A DNA stretch of 64,000 nucleotides from contig JANXNI010000045.1 in NCBI GenBank assembly GCA_025354165.1, positions 1 to 64,000 of the forward strand, written 5' to 3'. The notes below the pieces were generated by a model. That model ran no database searches. It worked only from the letters and a program-made list of their open reading frames with translations, and was not told the origin of the DNA. Source of the stretch: Burkholderiales bacterium (lineage in GTDB: Bacteria > Pseudomonadota > Gammaproteobacteria > Burkholderiales > Casimicrobiaceae). This document shows, piece by piece, positions 18,187 to 29,201 of this stretch. The position numbers were made by a program, and so were the translations under genes. How positions within the stretch are numbered: the first letter of the stretch is position 1; each line of letters begins with the position of its first letter.

Positions 18187-20802
18187 AGAGCATACACAGC
18201 GTCGGCACCGGCTGTGACAACGCCGCTAGTCAGCGTCATCGTTCGCAGCATGGGTCGCTCCTTTCTCAACGCCGCGCTGGAATCGTTGTGCATGCAGGAC
18301 CATCCCGCACTCGAGGTGATTGTGGTTGATGCGACGGGTGGCGAGCATCCGCCACTCCCCGATTTGTGCTGGTCTGACGGCCACGAGGTTCGGCTGCTCA
18401 ATCTGGGTCGCCAACTACCGCGACCGCAGGCTGCAAACGCAGGGCTGTTGGCGGCCAAGGGCGAATGGCTCTGTTTCCTTGACGACGATGATCGATATGA
18501 CGCGAATTTTGTCTCGGCGATGCTGGCGCAAGTGCCACTGCATCCCGGCCATTTAGTGCTCTACGGGCTAACCCGTGTGCTGGATGAAAACGGGCAAATT
18601 TTGCATCACTTCGGCGTTCCGTTTAACCGTGCCATCATGGGCGTCGGACCGCTGTTTTACTGGCAAAGCGCGCTCATGCATCGCAGCATCGTTGATTTGG
18701 GTTGCCGCTTCGATGAGACGCTACCGGTGTGTGAGGATCGCGATTTTCTGGCGCAAATTGCTGCTCACTCTGACTTCGCATTTGTCCCCGTTACCGCCAC
18801 CAATTATGGTCTCACAACCGGTACTTCGGGCACGTCCGTAGGGCCAAATCGACACCCCGAAAAGCACATCCCGTACGAGGCTTTGTTGCGCGCAAAATGG
18901 GCAGGGGAAACTGTCTTTCACCTGCGCCGCGCAGTGCAGGGCTGTCGCCGGGCCGTTGCCGCATTTGCCGCTGGCGATATCGCGCAATCGCGCGTCGAGT
19001 TTGCCCATGTACTCGCGGCTTACCCCGACGATCCCAACGCACTACACGGGCTTGCACGGCTCGCACTGGCAGACGATGGCGATCTCGCTATTGCGAAAAG
19101 TAGAGTGCAGCGAGCGCTGGAAATTATGCCTACTGCCTCCGAGTTTCAGCTCACGCTGGCCGCGATTGAAGAAGCCCGGAACGATTGGTCTGCAGCGCGG
19201 AGTGCGGCGCTGATCTCGGCGCAGGATCCCTCTTGGCATGCACCAGCGCGTGAGCTGCTACAGCGTTTGCCTGAAGCAGAGTCGGTGCCGCAAACTTACG
19301 TCAACGTTAGTGCGGCCAATGACCCATCGTCAGCTAGCGCACTACCACGCGTGTCCAGGCTCGCCCCCTGCCCTTGCGGCAGCGGTAAGCGCTTTAAAGA
19401 TTGTCATGGCAACGCGACCGCCGCAACCGTAGCGCCCGCGACCGCCATAAATGCTGCGCCCGCGATGGTCGACCCTTATTTGGCGTCAATACATCAGGCA
19501 AAACGGCAGCTCGAATCGGGCGAGGCTGACGCAGCAGTACGATTGCTTGAGGCAACACCACCTGAGGTTATCCAAGACGCAGAACTGGCCACTTTAGGCG
19601 GTGAGTTGTTGCTGGAATGCGGTTGTCTCGAGCAGGCATGTCAGTGGTATCGCCATGCCCTAAGTCTCAATCCAGACGCCGCTGCCGGCACTGCGCTCAA
19701 TCAGTGCTGCGAGATGCAAACCGCAGCTATCTTTGCCGCCTCAGCCTATCGCAAAGTGGCGCAATTGCGGGCCACGATGCGCTTGTCCCGGCGCGCTGCG
19801 CCGCCTGATCCGACCGTACACATTGTGGCGACCTTTGCCAACATCGGCGGATCAGAGCGGCATGCGCTCAACCTTTACGACGCCTTGCTTCCCCATCTGC
19901 CGGTGCAGCTCTGGTCGACCGAATTGCCGCAACTCGCGCTGAGCAGGAGCCGCGCAGTCACCCAGCTCGATCCCGAACGCGGCGTGTTCCCGCAACGCGG
20001 CACGTTGGTTCTGTTGGGGCAATATTTTGAGTACGGCGACTGGATGGCGGTCAGTGACATTGATCGTGTGGTGATCCGCGTGAACCTTGATCAGCCGCGG
20101 CAACTACTGGAACGGGTGACCGATCTGGCCACGCTCGCTCGTCCGCCGCTCATTGATTTCAACTACCCGTCTCAACTGTTTAAGGACAAAGTCGGACTGC
20201 CAGGCGTGGTTGAATACACGATGCCCGATGCCAGCGAATTCGCGCCACTCAGTGGCGTGCGTAACCGAACGGCAACGGGGTTTGTGGTGGGTCGCCATAG
20301 TCGGGACGAGCGCTTGAAGCATCACCCGAATGACCCGAGCTTTTTCCGGCAACTCACGCGACGCGGCCACCGGGTACGCCTGATGGGCGCGACGACTATC
20401 GCTCGATCCCTGTTGCTCGGCAACGAGGATCCGCGCATTGAAATCCTGCCGATGGCCTCGCAGTCGGCAAGCGATTTTTTGCACAGCCTCGACTGCTTCA
20501 TTTATCGCGCGCATCCGCATTGGTTCGAGACCGGCGGCAATGCCGTGGCTGAAGCCATGCTCGCTGGGTTGCCGGTGATCGCCTTTGAGCATCGTTTAGG
20601 CATGGCGGAGTTGATTCATCACGGTGTGAACGGCTTTCTCGTGCAGAACGAGGTGCAGGCGCTTGAAATTGTCGATGCGCTGGCGACCGATCCGGCACGC
20701 TGCCGCGCCATAGGAGCCGCAGCAAGACAAAGCGTGTTGCAATTGCGGAGCCTGCAACAAGCGCGCGTTGTCGCGTTCTATCGTACAGCGCAGTCTGAGT
20801 GA
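18175..20802 (+). CDS. Two-domain glycosyltransferase with TPR and SEC-C segments
   Basis: About 875 residues. The N-terminal part is a family 2 glycosyltransferase: LVSVIVRSMGRSFLNAALESL, then CFLDDDDRYDANF with the DxD-type acidic run. A TPR-like stretch follows (AAFAAGDIAQSRVEFAHVLAAYPDDPNALHGLARLA). A SEC-C zinc motif, APCPCGSGKRFKDCHG, sits in the middle, then more TPR-like helices. The last third is a GT-B-type domain: HIVATFANIGGSERHALNLYDALL, with GGNAVAEAMLAGLPVIAFEHRLGMAELIHHGVNGFLV near the end. It probably builds a surface glycan. Starts possible at 18148 (TTG), 18175 (ATG) and 18214 (GTG); the domain begins right after 18214. No other glycan genes are adjacent. Confidence 0.85.
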   Translation: MHNLRAYTASAPAVTTPLVSVIVRSMGRSFLNAALESLCMQDHPALEVIVVDATGGEHPPLPDLCWSDGHEVRLLNLGRQLPRPQAANAGLLAAKGEWLCFLDDDDRYDANFVSAMLAQVPLHPGHLVLYGLTRVLDENGQILHHFGVPFNRAIMGVGPLFYWQSALMHRSIVDLGCRFDETLPVCEDRDFLAQIAAHSDFAFVPVTATNYGLTTGTSGTSVGPNRHPEKHIPYEALLRAKWAGETVFHLRRAVQGCRRAVAAFAAGDIAQSRVEFAHVLAAYPDDPNALHGLARLALADDGDLAIAKSRVQRALEIMPTASEFQLTLAAIEEARNDWSAARSAALISAQDPSWHAPARELLQRLPEAESVPQTYVNVSAANDPSSASALPRVSRLAPCPCGSGKRFKDCHGNATAATVAPATAINAAPAMVDPYLASIHQAKRQLESGEADAAVRLLEATPPEVIQDAELATLGGELLLECGCLEQACQWYRHALSLNPDAAAGTALNQCCEMQTAAIFAASAYRKVAQLRATMRLSRRAAPPDPTVHIVATFANIGGSERHALNLYDALLPHLPVQLWSTELPQLALSRSRAVTQLDPERGVFPQRGTLVLLGQYFEYGDWMAVSDIDRVVIRVNLDQPRQLLERVTDLATLARPPLIDFNYPSQLFKDKVGLPGVVEYTMPDASEFAPLSGVRNRTATGFVVGRHSRDERLKHHPNDPSFFRQLTRRGHRVRLMGATTIARSLLLGNEDPRIEILPMASQSASDFLHSLDCFIYRAHPHWFETGGNAVAEAMLAGLPVIAFEHRLGMAELIHHGVNGFLVQNEVQALEIVDALATDPARCRAIGAAARQSVLQLRSLQQARVVAFYRTAQSE

Positions 20803-20843
20803 TGTTTGCGCGGCTCAACCGCAGCGAATCTCGATAAATTCCG

Positions 20844-21086
20844 TCAAGCCTGCCGGGTATTGACTTCCCGATGGCGAGAAACCCCCGGTTTACGCAGCGC
20901 TGCGTGCTTGGTGGTTCGCGCAGCCATACGCTCGCGCCACATCTTGAACGAACTACGCTTCATTTCGCTACGCATCAGGGCAACAACGGCGGATTCGTTG
21001 AGCCCGAATTGGCTCTCGATGGCATCGAACGGTGTGCGGTCTTCCCACGCCATTTCGATAATACGAGAGATGTCGGTGGGGCTCAT
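20844..21086 (-). CDS. TIGR03643 family small protein
   Basis: 80 residues. The whole protein is the family signature: SRIIEMAWEDRTPFDAIESQFGLNESAVVALMRSEMKRSSFKMWRERM, then RTTKHAALRKPG. The helical pattern resembles a helix-turn-helix, but no function is established. The start overlaps the stop of the MarR gene as ATGA, so the two are translationally coupled and likely under the same control. Confidence 0.85.
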   Translation of the reverse strand: MSPTDISRIIEMAWEDRTPFDAIESQFGLNESAVVALMRSEMKRSSFKMWRERMAARTTKHAALRKPGVSRHREVNTRQA

Positions 21087-21574
21087 TTCATGCCCGCATG
21101 CTGCGCCAACTCGTGCATCACAGCGCGCCATCCCTCGTGCGCTTTCTCGCCTGCTTTGGCAAACGCGTCGGCGAACAGCTTTTCCTGTTCACCGGTCAGT
21201 TTGGCTTCGAGTGCGACACCGTCCACGGTCAGTCGAATTTCGCGCACCCGCGCGTCGTGGTCGGCTTTGGCAAGTTCAATAAGGCCTTGCATTTGCAGTT
21301 GCCGCAGCGGGGCGTTTAGGGCCTGTTTGGTGACATCCAGCGTGGTTTGCAACTCGCCGACGCTCATGCCCGGCGTGTGTGCGACGAAAAACAGGATGCG
21401 GTGATGCATGCGCGTCAGGCCACGCGCGGCGAGGATTCGGTCCGGCTCGGCGATGACGGCGCGCAGCGCGAAGTGCATGACGCGCCAGGCTTCATTTAAT
21501 GCGGCCTGCGCAATTTCCGGATTTTTAGTCTTTACAGGTTTCACGCGTTGCGCAGGGTTCTTTTCAATGGACAT
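21083..21574 (-). CDS. MarR family transcriptional regulator
   Basis: 163 residues. The winged helix is seen in LTRMHHRILFFVAHTPGMSVGELQTTLDVTKQALNAPLRQLQMQGLIELAKADHDARVREIRLTVDGVALEAKL; D-x-R in the wing (DHDARVREIRLT) is the classical MarR contact. A Lys-rich N-terminal extension of about 20 residues precedes it. It lies upstream of, and coupled to, the TIGR03643 gene, and divergent from ilvE. Two inverted repeats, one touching its own start codon, make self-regulation likely. The ligand is unknown. Confidence 0.9.
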   Translation of the reverse strand: MSIEKNPAQRVKPVKTKNPEIAQAALNEAWRVMHFALRAVIAEPDRILAARGLTRMHHRILFFVAHTPGMSVGELQTTLDVTKQALNAPLRQLQMQGLIELAKADHDARVREIRLTVDGVALEAKLTGEQEKLFADAFAKAGEKAHEGWRAVMHELAQHAGMK

Positions 21575-21593
21575 AGGTCAATGTACTTGACAT
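21575..21593. promoter_or_regulatory. Candidate MarR operator 1
   Basis: AGGTCAATGTACTTGACAT, an inverted repeat of 7+5+7 with one mismatch. It begins directly next to the marR start codon and contains TTGACA, a perfect -35 box reading towards ilvE. Confidence 0.7.
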
Positions 21594-21615
21594 TTATTTT
21601 TCCTCGTTTCAGAAT
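21587..21615 (+). promoter_or_regulatory. Candidate sigma-70 promoter towards ilvE
   Basis: TTGACA (21587-21592), a 17-base spacer and CAGAAT (21610-21615). The -35 box is inside operator 1 and the predicted start of transcription falls in operator 2, so a repressor on both sites would block it. Confidence 0.5.
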
Positions 21616-21634
21616 AGGTCAATGTAGTTGACCT
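21616..21634. promoter_or_regulatory. Candidate MarR operator 2
   Basis: AGGTCAATGTAGTTGACCT, a perfect 7+5+7 inverted repeat, 41 bases centre to centre from operator 1, i.e. about four helical turns, so both lie on the same face of DNA. Confidence 0.72.
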
Positions 21635-21776
21635 AACCGCGCAATCCAGCGTTCGGCTTGACTACAAAAAAGCGGGAAATTCACGCCCGCACAGCAACGC
21701 GATCATCCGTCGCCTAAAATCCTTATCAATCAACGACGCGACCTTGAAGTGGCGTCGACAATTTTGGAGCATACCT

Positions 21777-22700
21777 ATGTCAATGGCAGACCGCGACGGA
21801 AAAATCTGGATGGATGGCACTATGGTGGATTGGCGTGATGCCAAGATTCACGTGCTGTCCCACACGCTGCACTACGGTTGCGGCGCGTTCGAGGGCGTCC
21901 GCGCTTACAAAACCGACAAGGGCACGGCGATTTTTCGCCTGCAGGAACACACGCAGCGGCTGTTCAACAGCGCGAAGATTTTGCGCATGACCATTCCGTT
22001 CACGATGGACGTGGTGATGGAGGCGCAGCGCGCTGTCGTTCGCGAGAACAAGCTGGAGAGTGGCTATCTGCGCCCGCTGACGTGGATAGGCTCGGAGAAA
22101 CTAGGCGTTTCGCCCAAGGGCAACACGATTCACCTGATGGTGGCGGCGTGGCTGTGGGGCGCGTATCTGGGTGAAGAAGGCATGAAGCGCGGCATCCGCG
22201 TGAAGACTTCGAGTTACACGCGCCATCATGTGAACATCACGATGACGCAGGCGAAGGCGGTATCGAATTACACCAACTCGATTCTTGCCAACATGGAAGT
22301 GACCGAAGAAGGCTATGACGAGGCGGTGCTCCTCGACGCGTCGGGCTTCGTATCCGAAGGCGCGGGCGAGAATATTTTTGTGGTGAAAGACGGCACGATC
22401 TACACGCCGGATTTGTCGGCAGGTGCGCTGAACGGAATCACGCGCAATACGGTGTTCCACATCGCGGCGGACCTCGGCTTGACGATCAAGGAAAAACGTT
22501 TAACCCGCGACGAGCTCTACATCGCCGATGAGCTTTTCTTCACGGGAACAGCAGCGGAAGTGACGCCAATCCGAGAGTACGACCGCATTCAGATCGGCTC
22601 CGGTTCACGTGGACCGATCACCGAGAAAATTCAGACGGCGTTCTTTGACATCGTCAACGGACGTAATCCGAAGTACGCGCATTGGCTGACCACGGTTTAG
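21777..22700 (+). CDS. ilvE: Branched-chain amino acid aminotransferase
   Basis: 307 residues, class IV PLP aminotransferase. Recognisable parts: GKIWMDGTMVDWRDAKIHVLSHTLHYGCGAFEGVRAY at the N-terminus, the PLP lysine in TQAKAVSNYTNS, and EAVLLDASGFVSEGAGENIFVV then LNGITRNTVFHIA. It moves the amino group between glutamate and the keto acids of leucine, isoleucine and valine. ATG 21777 is chosen because TTGGAG lies eight bases upstream; the longer frame from 21744 lacks a site. The promoter region is shared with the divergent marR gene, which could link regulation. A CHCC zinc-finger gene follows after 19 bases. Confidence 0.95.
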   Translation: MSMADRDGKIWMDGTMVDWRDAKIHVLSHTLHYGCGAFEGVRAYKTDKGTAIFRLQEHTQRLFNSAKILRMTIPFTMDVVMEAQRAVVRENKLESGYLRPLTWIGSEKLGVSPKGNTIHLMVAAWLWGAYLGEEGMKRGIRVKTSSYTRHHVNITMTQAKAVSNYTNSILANMEVTEEGYDEAVLLDASGFVSEGAGENIFVVKDGTIYTPDLSAGALNGITRNTVFHIAADLGLTIKEKRLTRDELYIADELFFTGTAAEVTPIREYDRIQIGSGSRGPITEKIQTAFFDIVNGRNPKYAHWLTTV

Positions 22701-22719
22701 ATCAGATCAGGATCCAGAG

Positions 22720-22926
22720 ATGAATGCCGTCAAAGACGAAACCGCAGTTCACGTCACCGCAGCTGACCTTCAGGGTCCGGGTGTAGTGCACTGCCCGAAC
22801 CCGAAGATGGCGTTGTGGTCAACGCACCCCAAGGTATATCTGGATGTCGTAACCACGGGTGAGGCAACTTGCCCGTATTGCGGCACGAAGTACGTGCTGG
22901 ATGGGCCGGCACCGCACGGGCATTAA
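22720..22926 (+). CDS. CHCC-type zinc-finger protein
   Basis: 68 residues. The zf-CHCC pattern is complete: HCPNPKMALWSTHPKVYLDVV and ATCPYCGTKYVL give Cys, His, Cys, Cys ligands. The family is related to the NDUFS6 subunit of mitochondrial complex I, but the bacterial small forms have no proven role. It lies 19 bases after ilvE and probably shares its transcript. Confidence 0.88.
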   Translation: MNAVKDETAVHVTAADLQGPGVVHCPNPKMALWSTHPKVYLDVVTTGEATCPYCGTKYVLDGPAPHGH

Positions 22927-22950
22927 CCGCCATCCGCGAGGCAGTGGCGG
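22927..22950. terminator. Hairpin between convergent genes
   Basis: CCGCCA and TGGCGG arms with a 12-base loop right after the zinc-finger stop codon and before the convergent reductase stop. It could serve both strands, but no clear T-run is present. Confidence 0.3.
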
Positions 22951-22953
22951 CGG

Positions 22954-23541
22954 TTACAGAACCGTCGCTACCTGCTCGAAAGTCAAGCGCGGATTGCGCG
23001 CAAATTCCAGGCTGTGATCGGCGTATCCGAGGTTGCATAAAAAGTCGACCTGATAGCGCCCATCCGGGAAGAATTCAGCGTTGACCTTTGCCGCGTCAAA
23101 CCCACTCATTGGGCCGCAATGCAGGCCGAGCGCGCGGGCTGCGATCATGAAATACGCGCCACTCAAGGTCGTGCCTCGCGTTGCGGTGGCAGCAGCCATC
23201 GGCGGCGCGTTTTCAAACATTTCTTTAGCGCCTTTGCCGTGCCACACGTCCGGCATATGTTCGAAAAACTTTGTGTCTTTGGCGATGATGACGCACACCG
23301 GTGCGAGCATCGTTTTGTCGAGGTTACCCGCCATCAGCGCGGGTTTCAACCGCTCTTTCGCGGCCATCGTCGTCAAAAAGACATAGCGCGCAGGCTGTGT
23401 GTTCATTGAGGTTGCGCCAAATTTGGCGATGTCGTAAACCTGCTTCAACAGTTCAACTGAAACAGGTTTGTCCACAAAGCCGTTGGCCGTGCGTGCGGTT
23501 AAAAAGAGTTGATTGAGGGCGGCGGTATCGATACTACTCAC
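22954..23541 (-). CDS. RutE/HadB-like malonic semialdehyde reductase (nitroreductase fold)
   Basis: 195 residues, the usual length. Features of the RutE branch of the nitroreductase family: LFLTARTANGFVDKPVSVELL at the N-terminus, AKFGATSMNTQPARYVFL for FMN binding, SGAYFMIAARALGLHCGPMSGFD, and LCNLGYADHSLEFARNPRLTFEQV at the end. RutE reduces malonic semialdehyde to 3-hydroxypropionate in pyrimidine breakdown. No other rut gene is near, so a general semialdehyde-detoxifying role is as likely. It is convergent with the zinc-finger gene. Confidence 0.85.
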   Translation of the reverse strand: MSSIDTAALNQLFLTARTANGFVDKPVSVELLKQVYDIAKFGATSMNTQPARYVFLTTMAAKERLKPALMAGNLDKTMLAPVCVIIAKDTKFFEHMPDVWHGKGAKEMFENAPPMAAATATRGTTLSGAYFMIAARALGLHCGPMSGFDAAKVNAEFFPDGRYQVDFLCNLGYADHSLEFARNPRLTFEQVATVL

Positions 23542-23803
23542 TGGTAAGTTTCCCTGATGACTGGAGATGGTTGAAGTTTATGCTGAGTGCCTCGGCATCC
23601 GCTCACGATGGACAGCGCACTTGGGAGCGATGCGCGTGCAACCACTGCGGATTTGCGGAAGCTGTAGTGATGGTCATGGCTCGCCGTTGCAACGCAGTTA
23701 ATATGACCAGCAACTGGCGGACAGGCTTACATTTCCCTTTGTGACCCAGTTTGTCGATAATCTACGGGTGCACGTACCAATCTTTGTTTAGGCCAAGGTC
23801 ATC

Positions 23804-24289
23804 ATGGAAAACGTTTCAACCGTCGTTCGCATGCCGCTAAATCGGGAAGGTCGCACCGCGCAGCCCACGCCCCCGCAGACGCAAGCCAGCGTAAAAGACG
23901 CGGCAAGCCTCTTGCTGCGAACCTCGGTGTCATGCAACACGGCCATCGCCAGTTCGCTCGGCACGTATGGTTTGACCTACCTTGAATGGCGGATTCTTAC
24001 CAAGATTGGGGCGAGCGACGGCATCACGATTGGCGCGCTGGCGCAGGCGATTGGGCGCTCGGCACCACAAACCAATAACGCGGTGTATCGACTCGAAGGC
24101 AAGGGCTGGTTGTCGTATCAGGCTGACGTGCGCCCAGGCGTTTGCTACATCACAGAAAAAGCGTGGGACGTGCTGCCGTATCCGGACGTGCTGATTGATC
24201 GGCTGGCTCAGCGCATTGAGGCTACGTTGCCGACCCCTTTCCATGTAACTCAGCTTCACGCGCTGCTTGAGCAGTTGATTCAGCCTTAA
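23804..24289 (+). CDS. MarR-like winged-helix regulator
   Basis: 161 residues. The region LTYLEWRILTKIGASDGITIGALAQAIGRSAPQTNNAVYRLEGKGWLSYQADVRPGVCYITEKAWDVL is a MarR-type winged helix; the N-terminal 40 residues are Thr/Gln/Pro-rich. It is alone, preceded by 262 bases without a gene. Its last 68 bases overlap the convergent rbgA gene. Confidence 0.75.
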   Translation: MENVSTVVRMPLNREGRTAQPTPPQTQASVKDAASLLLRTSVSCNTAIASSLGTYGLTYLEWRILTKIGASDGITIGALAQAIGRSAPQTNNAVYRLEGKGWLSYQADVRPGVCYITEKAWDVLPYPDVLIDRLAQRIEATLPTPFHVTQLHALLEQLIQP

Positions 24290-25211
24290 GCGCCGCGTCA
24301 AGCGCTGCCTTTTCGGCCAGCGCTTTGGTGCGCTCTGCTAGCGCTGCGAGTTGCGCCGCGCGTGTCGATGGCGTCTCCAGTGTGATGCGCCCGAGCAAGC
24401 CGCTTCGGTAATCATTGAGTAAGGTGACTGCCGCTTTTTCGTAATCCGGACTGCCGCCTTTGATCCGAAAGCCGCGTCGTTTGGCAATCGCCTCGATCAC
24501 TCCGGGACCGTCGGTTTCATCGGAGTCCACGCCGTAGCGTGTAGTTAACGCCTCGGGGTAACGCTCCAGCAAAACCTCGCCAAGATAGTTCGCGACCTCT
24601 TCGTCAATGTACGCGTTGACGCCGACCAGATGACTCGCCGCGAGCAACAAGCCGTCAGTCTCCAGTGCGATCTTGGGCCACATCAAACCGGGCGTATCGT
24701 GAAGCCAGGTTCCATCGGCCAACTCGTATCGTTTGATGAGTTTGGTTACGGCGGGTTCGTCACCGACGCCGGCAATGCGACGGTTCAACAGCGCGTTGAT
24801 CAGCGTGGATTTGCCGACGTTAGGCACGCCCATCATCATGACGCGGAAACGTGGCGTCAGGCCGTCGCTCTGCGGAACGCCACGGTGCGGTGCGAGCAGT
24901 TTTGCTGCGGGTAAAACGCGGCCCGACTCGCCTGCTTTTTTGCAGGACAAACCGATGGCGGTGACGCCTTCTTGCGCGTTGAAATAATCGAGCCATTGCT
25001 GGGTGACCGCTGGGTCGGCAAGATCAATTTTGTTGATGACCTTGAGCGCGGGGCGTTGCCGCGCGATGCGCATGGCGTCTATCACCGGATTGCAGGTTGC
25101 GGCCGGGCAGCGCGCGTCGAGCACTTCGATCACCACGTCTACGCTGCCGAGCGCTTCTTCGGCCTTCCTCTGCGCGACCACCATGTGGCCGGGATACCAG
25201 TTAATTGCCAT
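24222..25211 (-). CDS. rbgA: Ribosome-biogenesis GTPase RbgA (YlqF)
   Basis: 329 residues with circularly permuted GTPase order: NKIDLAD (G4) at about 60, then GVPNVGKSTLINALL (G1) at about 128-142, and the G3 motif DTPGLMWPK. The N-terminus WYPGHMVVAQRK is typical of YlqF/RbgA. The protein helps late assembly of the large ribosomal subunit. The C-terminal tail is Ala/Glu-rich and coiled-coil-like (ALAERTKALAEKAALDAALKAES). Its 3' end overlaps the convergent MarR-like gene by 68 bases. Confidence 0.93.
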   Translation of the reverse strand: MAINWYPGHMVVAQRKAEEALGSVDVVIEVLDARCPAATCNPVIDAMRIARQRPALKVINKIDLADPAVTQQWLDYFNAQEGVTAIGLSCKKAGESGRVLPAAKLLAPHRGVPQSDGLTPRFRVMMMGVPNVGKSTLINALLNRRIAGVGDEPAVTKLIKRYELADGTWLHDTPGLMWPKIALETDGLLLAASHLVGVNAYIDEEVANYLGEVLLERYPEALTTRYGVDSDETDGPGVIEAIAKRRGFRIKGGSPDYEKAAVTLLNDYRSGLLGRITLETPSTRAAQLAALAERTKALAEKAALDAALKAESTAQAAREAELHGKGSAT

Positions 25212-25369
25212 AGTTCAGACCTTCAATAGCACATCAGCTTACTTATGAAAGCCAGCCTGCACAGGGACTACAACGTTAAATCAGTTGAAATCGACTTCAG
25301 CCGATAATTAGATTCAGCCCCAATGCAGTAGGCGTTTCAGCCAAAAGCTGATGCCCACCGAATCGTCGA

Positions 25370-27946
<2,577 letters not shown>

Positions 27947-28287
27947 GCGTCGGGTGTGAACCTTCTAATTAGCAACGAGCGAACGAGCGGTGGGCAGTGC
28001 TAAACAACAAAAACAGCAAAGGCGTCTCGGGCAACCTATCATTTTAATCTGTATCGCCTGTAGGCCGAAAGCCCGACAGTCGGGTCAAGTTGCGTATCTG
28101 CCACAGAAGACGACCGGAATCATGTGCGAACCCCGTCCCGATGACAGTTGCGCGTTGCAACCCTGAAATACCCAGTGTTATATTGCGTCAGGAGGGAACT
28201 TTGTGTCGCACGCTCGGGTAAGTTTGAGTGCGTTCATTGCAAAGTCGCCCGTGACATCGTCTCAAGCCTTCAAGGGGTACAAAATCA
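27947..28287. other. Intergenic region between gyrA and ompA
   Basis: 341 bases between divergent genes. It should hold promoters for both. A promoter-like pair for ompA is listed at 28155-28184; about 100 bases of leader with a GGAGGG run (28190-28195) far from the ATG follow. No gene or repeat is seen. Confidence 0.5.
28155..28184 (+). promoter_or_regulatory. Candidate promoter for the OmpA-family gene
   Basis: TTGCAA (28155-28160), 18-base spacer, TATATT (28179-28184). It predicts an untranslated leader of about 100 bases, as common for abundant outer-membrane protein messages. Confidence 0.45.
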
Positions 28288-29046
28288 ATGAAACTTCGCT
28301 TAATCGCTAGCGCTGTCTCTAGTGCAGTGGTTGCGCTTACCGCGGGTGTAGTCTTCGCGCAAGCCAATCCGGCCAACAGCGCCTATCTACTGTCCGCCAC
28401 CGGCGCCGCAGACAACAACGTCGTTCGCAGTGGCGCTTACGGCGCAACCAACGGCTCGGACAAACTATGCTGGCGCACAGGGTTCTGGACACCGGCGATG
28501 GCGATTGCCGAATGCGATCCGGATCTCGTGAAAAAGGTAGCTGCGGCTCCTGTCGCTCCGTCGGCTCCTACAATGCCCGCCCAACCGTCTGCTCCGTCCG
28601 CGCCTAGCGCAGCAGCAGTACCAGCAGCGCCGGTTGCACCTCCAGCGCCGTCTGTCCAGAAGATCACGCTTGCTTCCAAAGCACTGTTCGACTTCGACAA
28701 GGCAATCCTGAAGGCCGACGGTAAAGCTGTTCTTGACCGCGAAATCGTTTCGCGCATCAAAGAAGTGCAAAAACTTGAGCTCGTACTCGTCACCGGTCAC
28801 ACTGACCGCCTGGGTTCGCAGCAGTACAACCAGAAGCTTTCTGAGCGTCGTGCGGCTGCTGTTGCCGCGTACCTCTCGGGCGCTGGCGTACCAAAAGACA
28901 AGATCGAAACCCTCGGTATGGGCAAAACCCAGCCAGTTCCGGGCGTCGTCTGCAACCAGAAGAACCGTAAGGCTCTGATCGCTTGCCTCCAACCGCATCG
29001 TCGCGTTGAAGTCGAAGTCAAAGGCGAAATCGTTATCCGTAAGTAA
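28288..29046 (+). CDS. ompA: OmpA-family outer-membrane/peptidoglycan-binding protein
   Basis: 252 residues. A signal peptide covers about 1-26 (KLRLIASAVSSAVVALTAGVVFAQA). A short N-terminal segment (about 27-85) holds a single Cys and is not a full beta-barrel. A Pro/Ala linker (APVAPSAPTMPAQPSAPSAP...) of about 40 residues follows. The C-terminal OmpA domain starts at ALFDFDKAILKADGKAVL, with LVTGHTDRLGSQQYNQKLSERRAAAVAAYL binding peptidoglycan. This short form without a large barrel is typical of Burkholderiales OmpA next to ubiG. Expression is likely high; a strong terminator follows. Confidence 0.93.
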   Translation: MKLRLIASAVSSAVVALTAGVVFAQANPANSAYLLSATGAADNNVVRSGAYGATNGSDKLCWRTGFWTPAMAIAECDPDLVKKVAAAPVAPSAPTMPAQPSAPSAPSAAAVPAAPVAPPAPSVQKITLASKALFDFDKAILKADGKAVLDREIVSRIKEVQKLELVLVTGHTDRLGSQQYNQKLSERRAAAVAAYLSGAGVPKDKIETLGMGKTQPVPGVVCNQKNRKALIACLQPHRRVEVEVKGEIVIRK

Positions 29047-29093
29047 TTACGTAACGGTGATTCGATCCGGCTTCGGCTGGGTCGATGCTGCTG

Positions 29094-29116
29094 AAACCCC
29101 GCTACGGCGGGGTTTT
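29094..29116 (+). terminator. Intrinsic terminator after ompA
   Basis: AAACCCCGC-TACG-GCGGGGTTTT: a 9-bp GC-rich stem, four-base loop and T-run, 48 bases after the stop codon. Confidence 0.85.
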
Positions 29117-29201
29117 GTGTTTCTGGCGCAAACAAAATAAGCTCGTACCGTGCTCATAATGAACGCAGAATGCTCGCAACCGCAACAATAGGCACGCCTT
29201 C

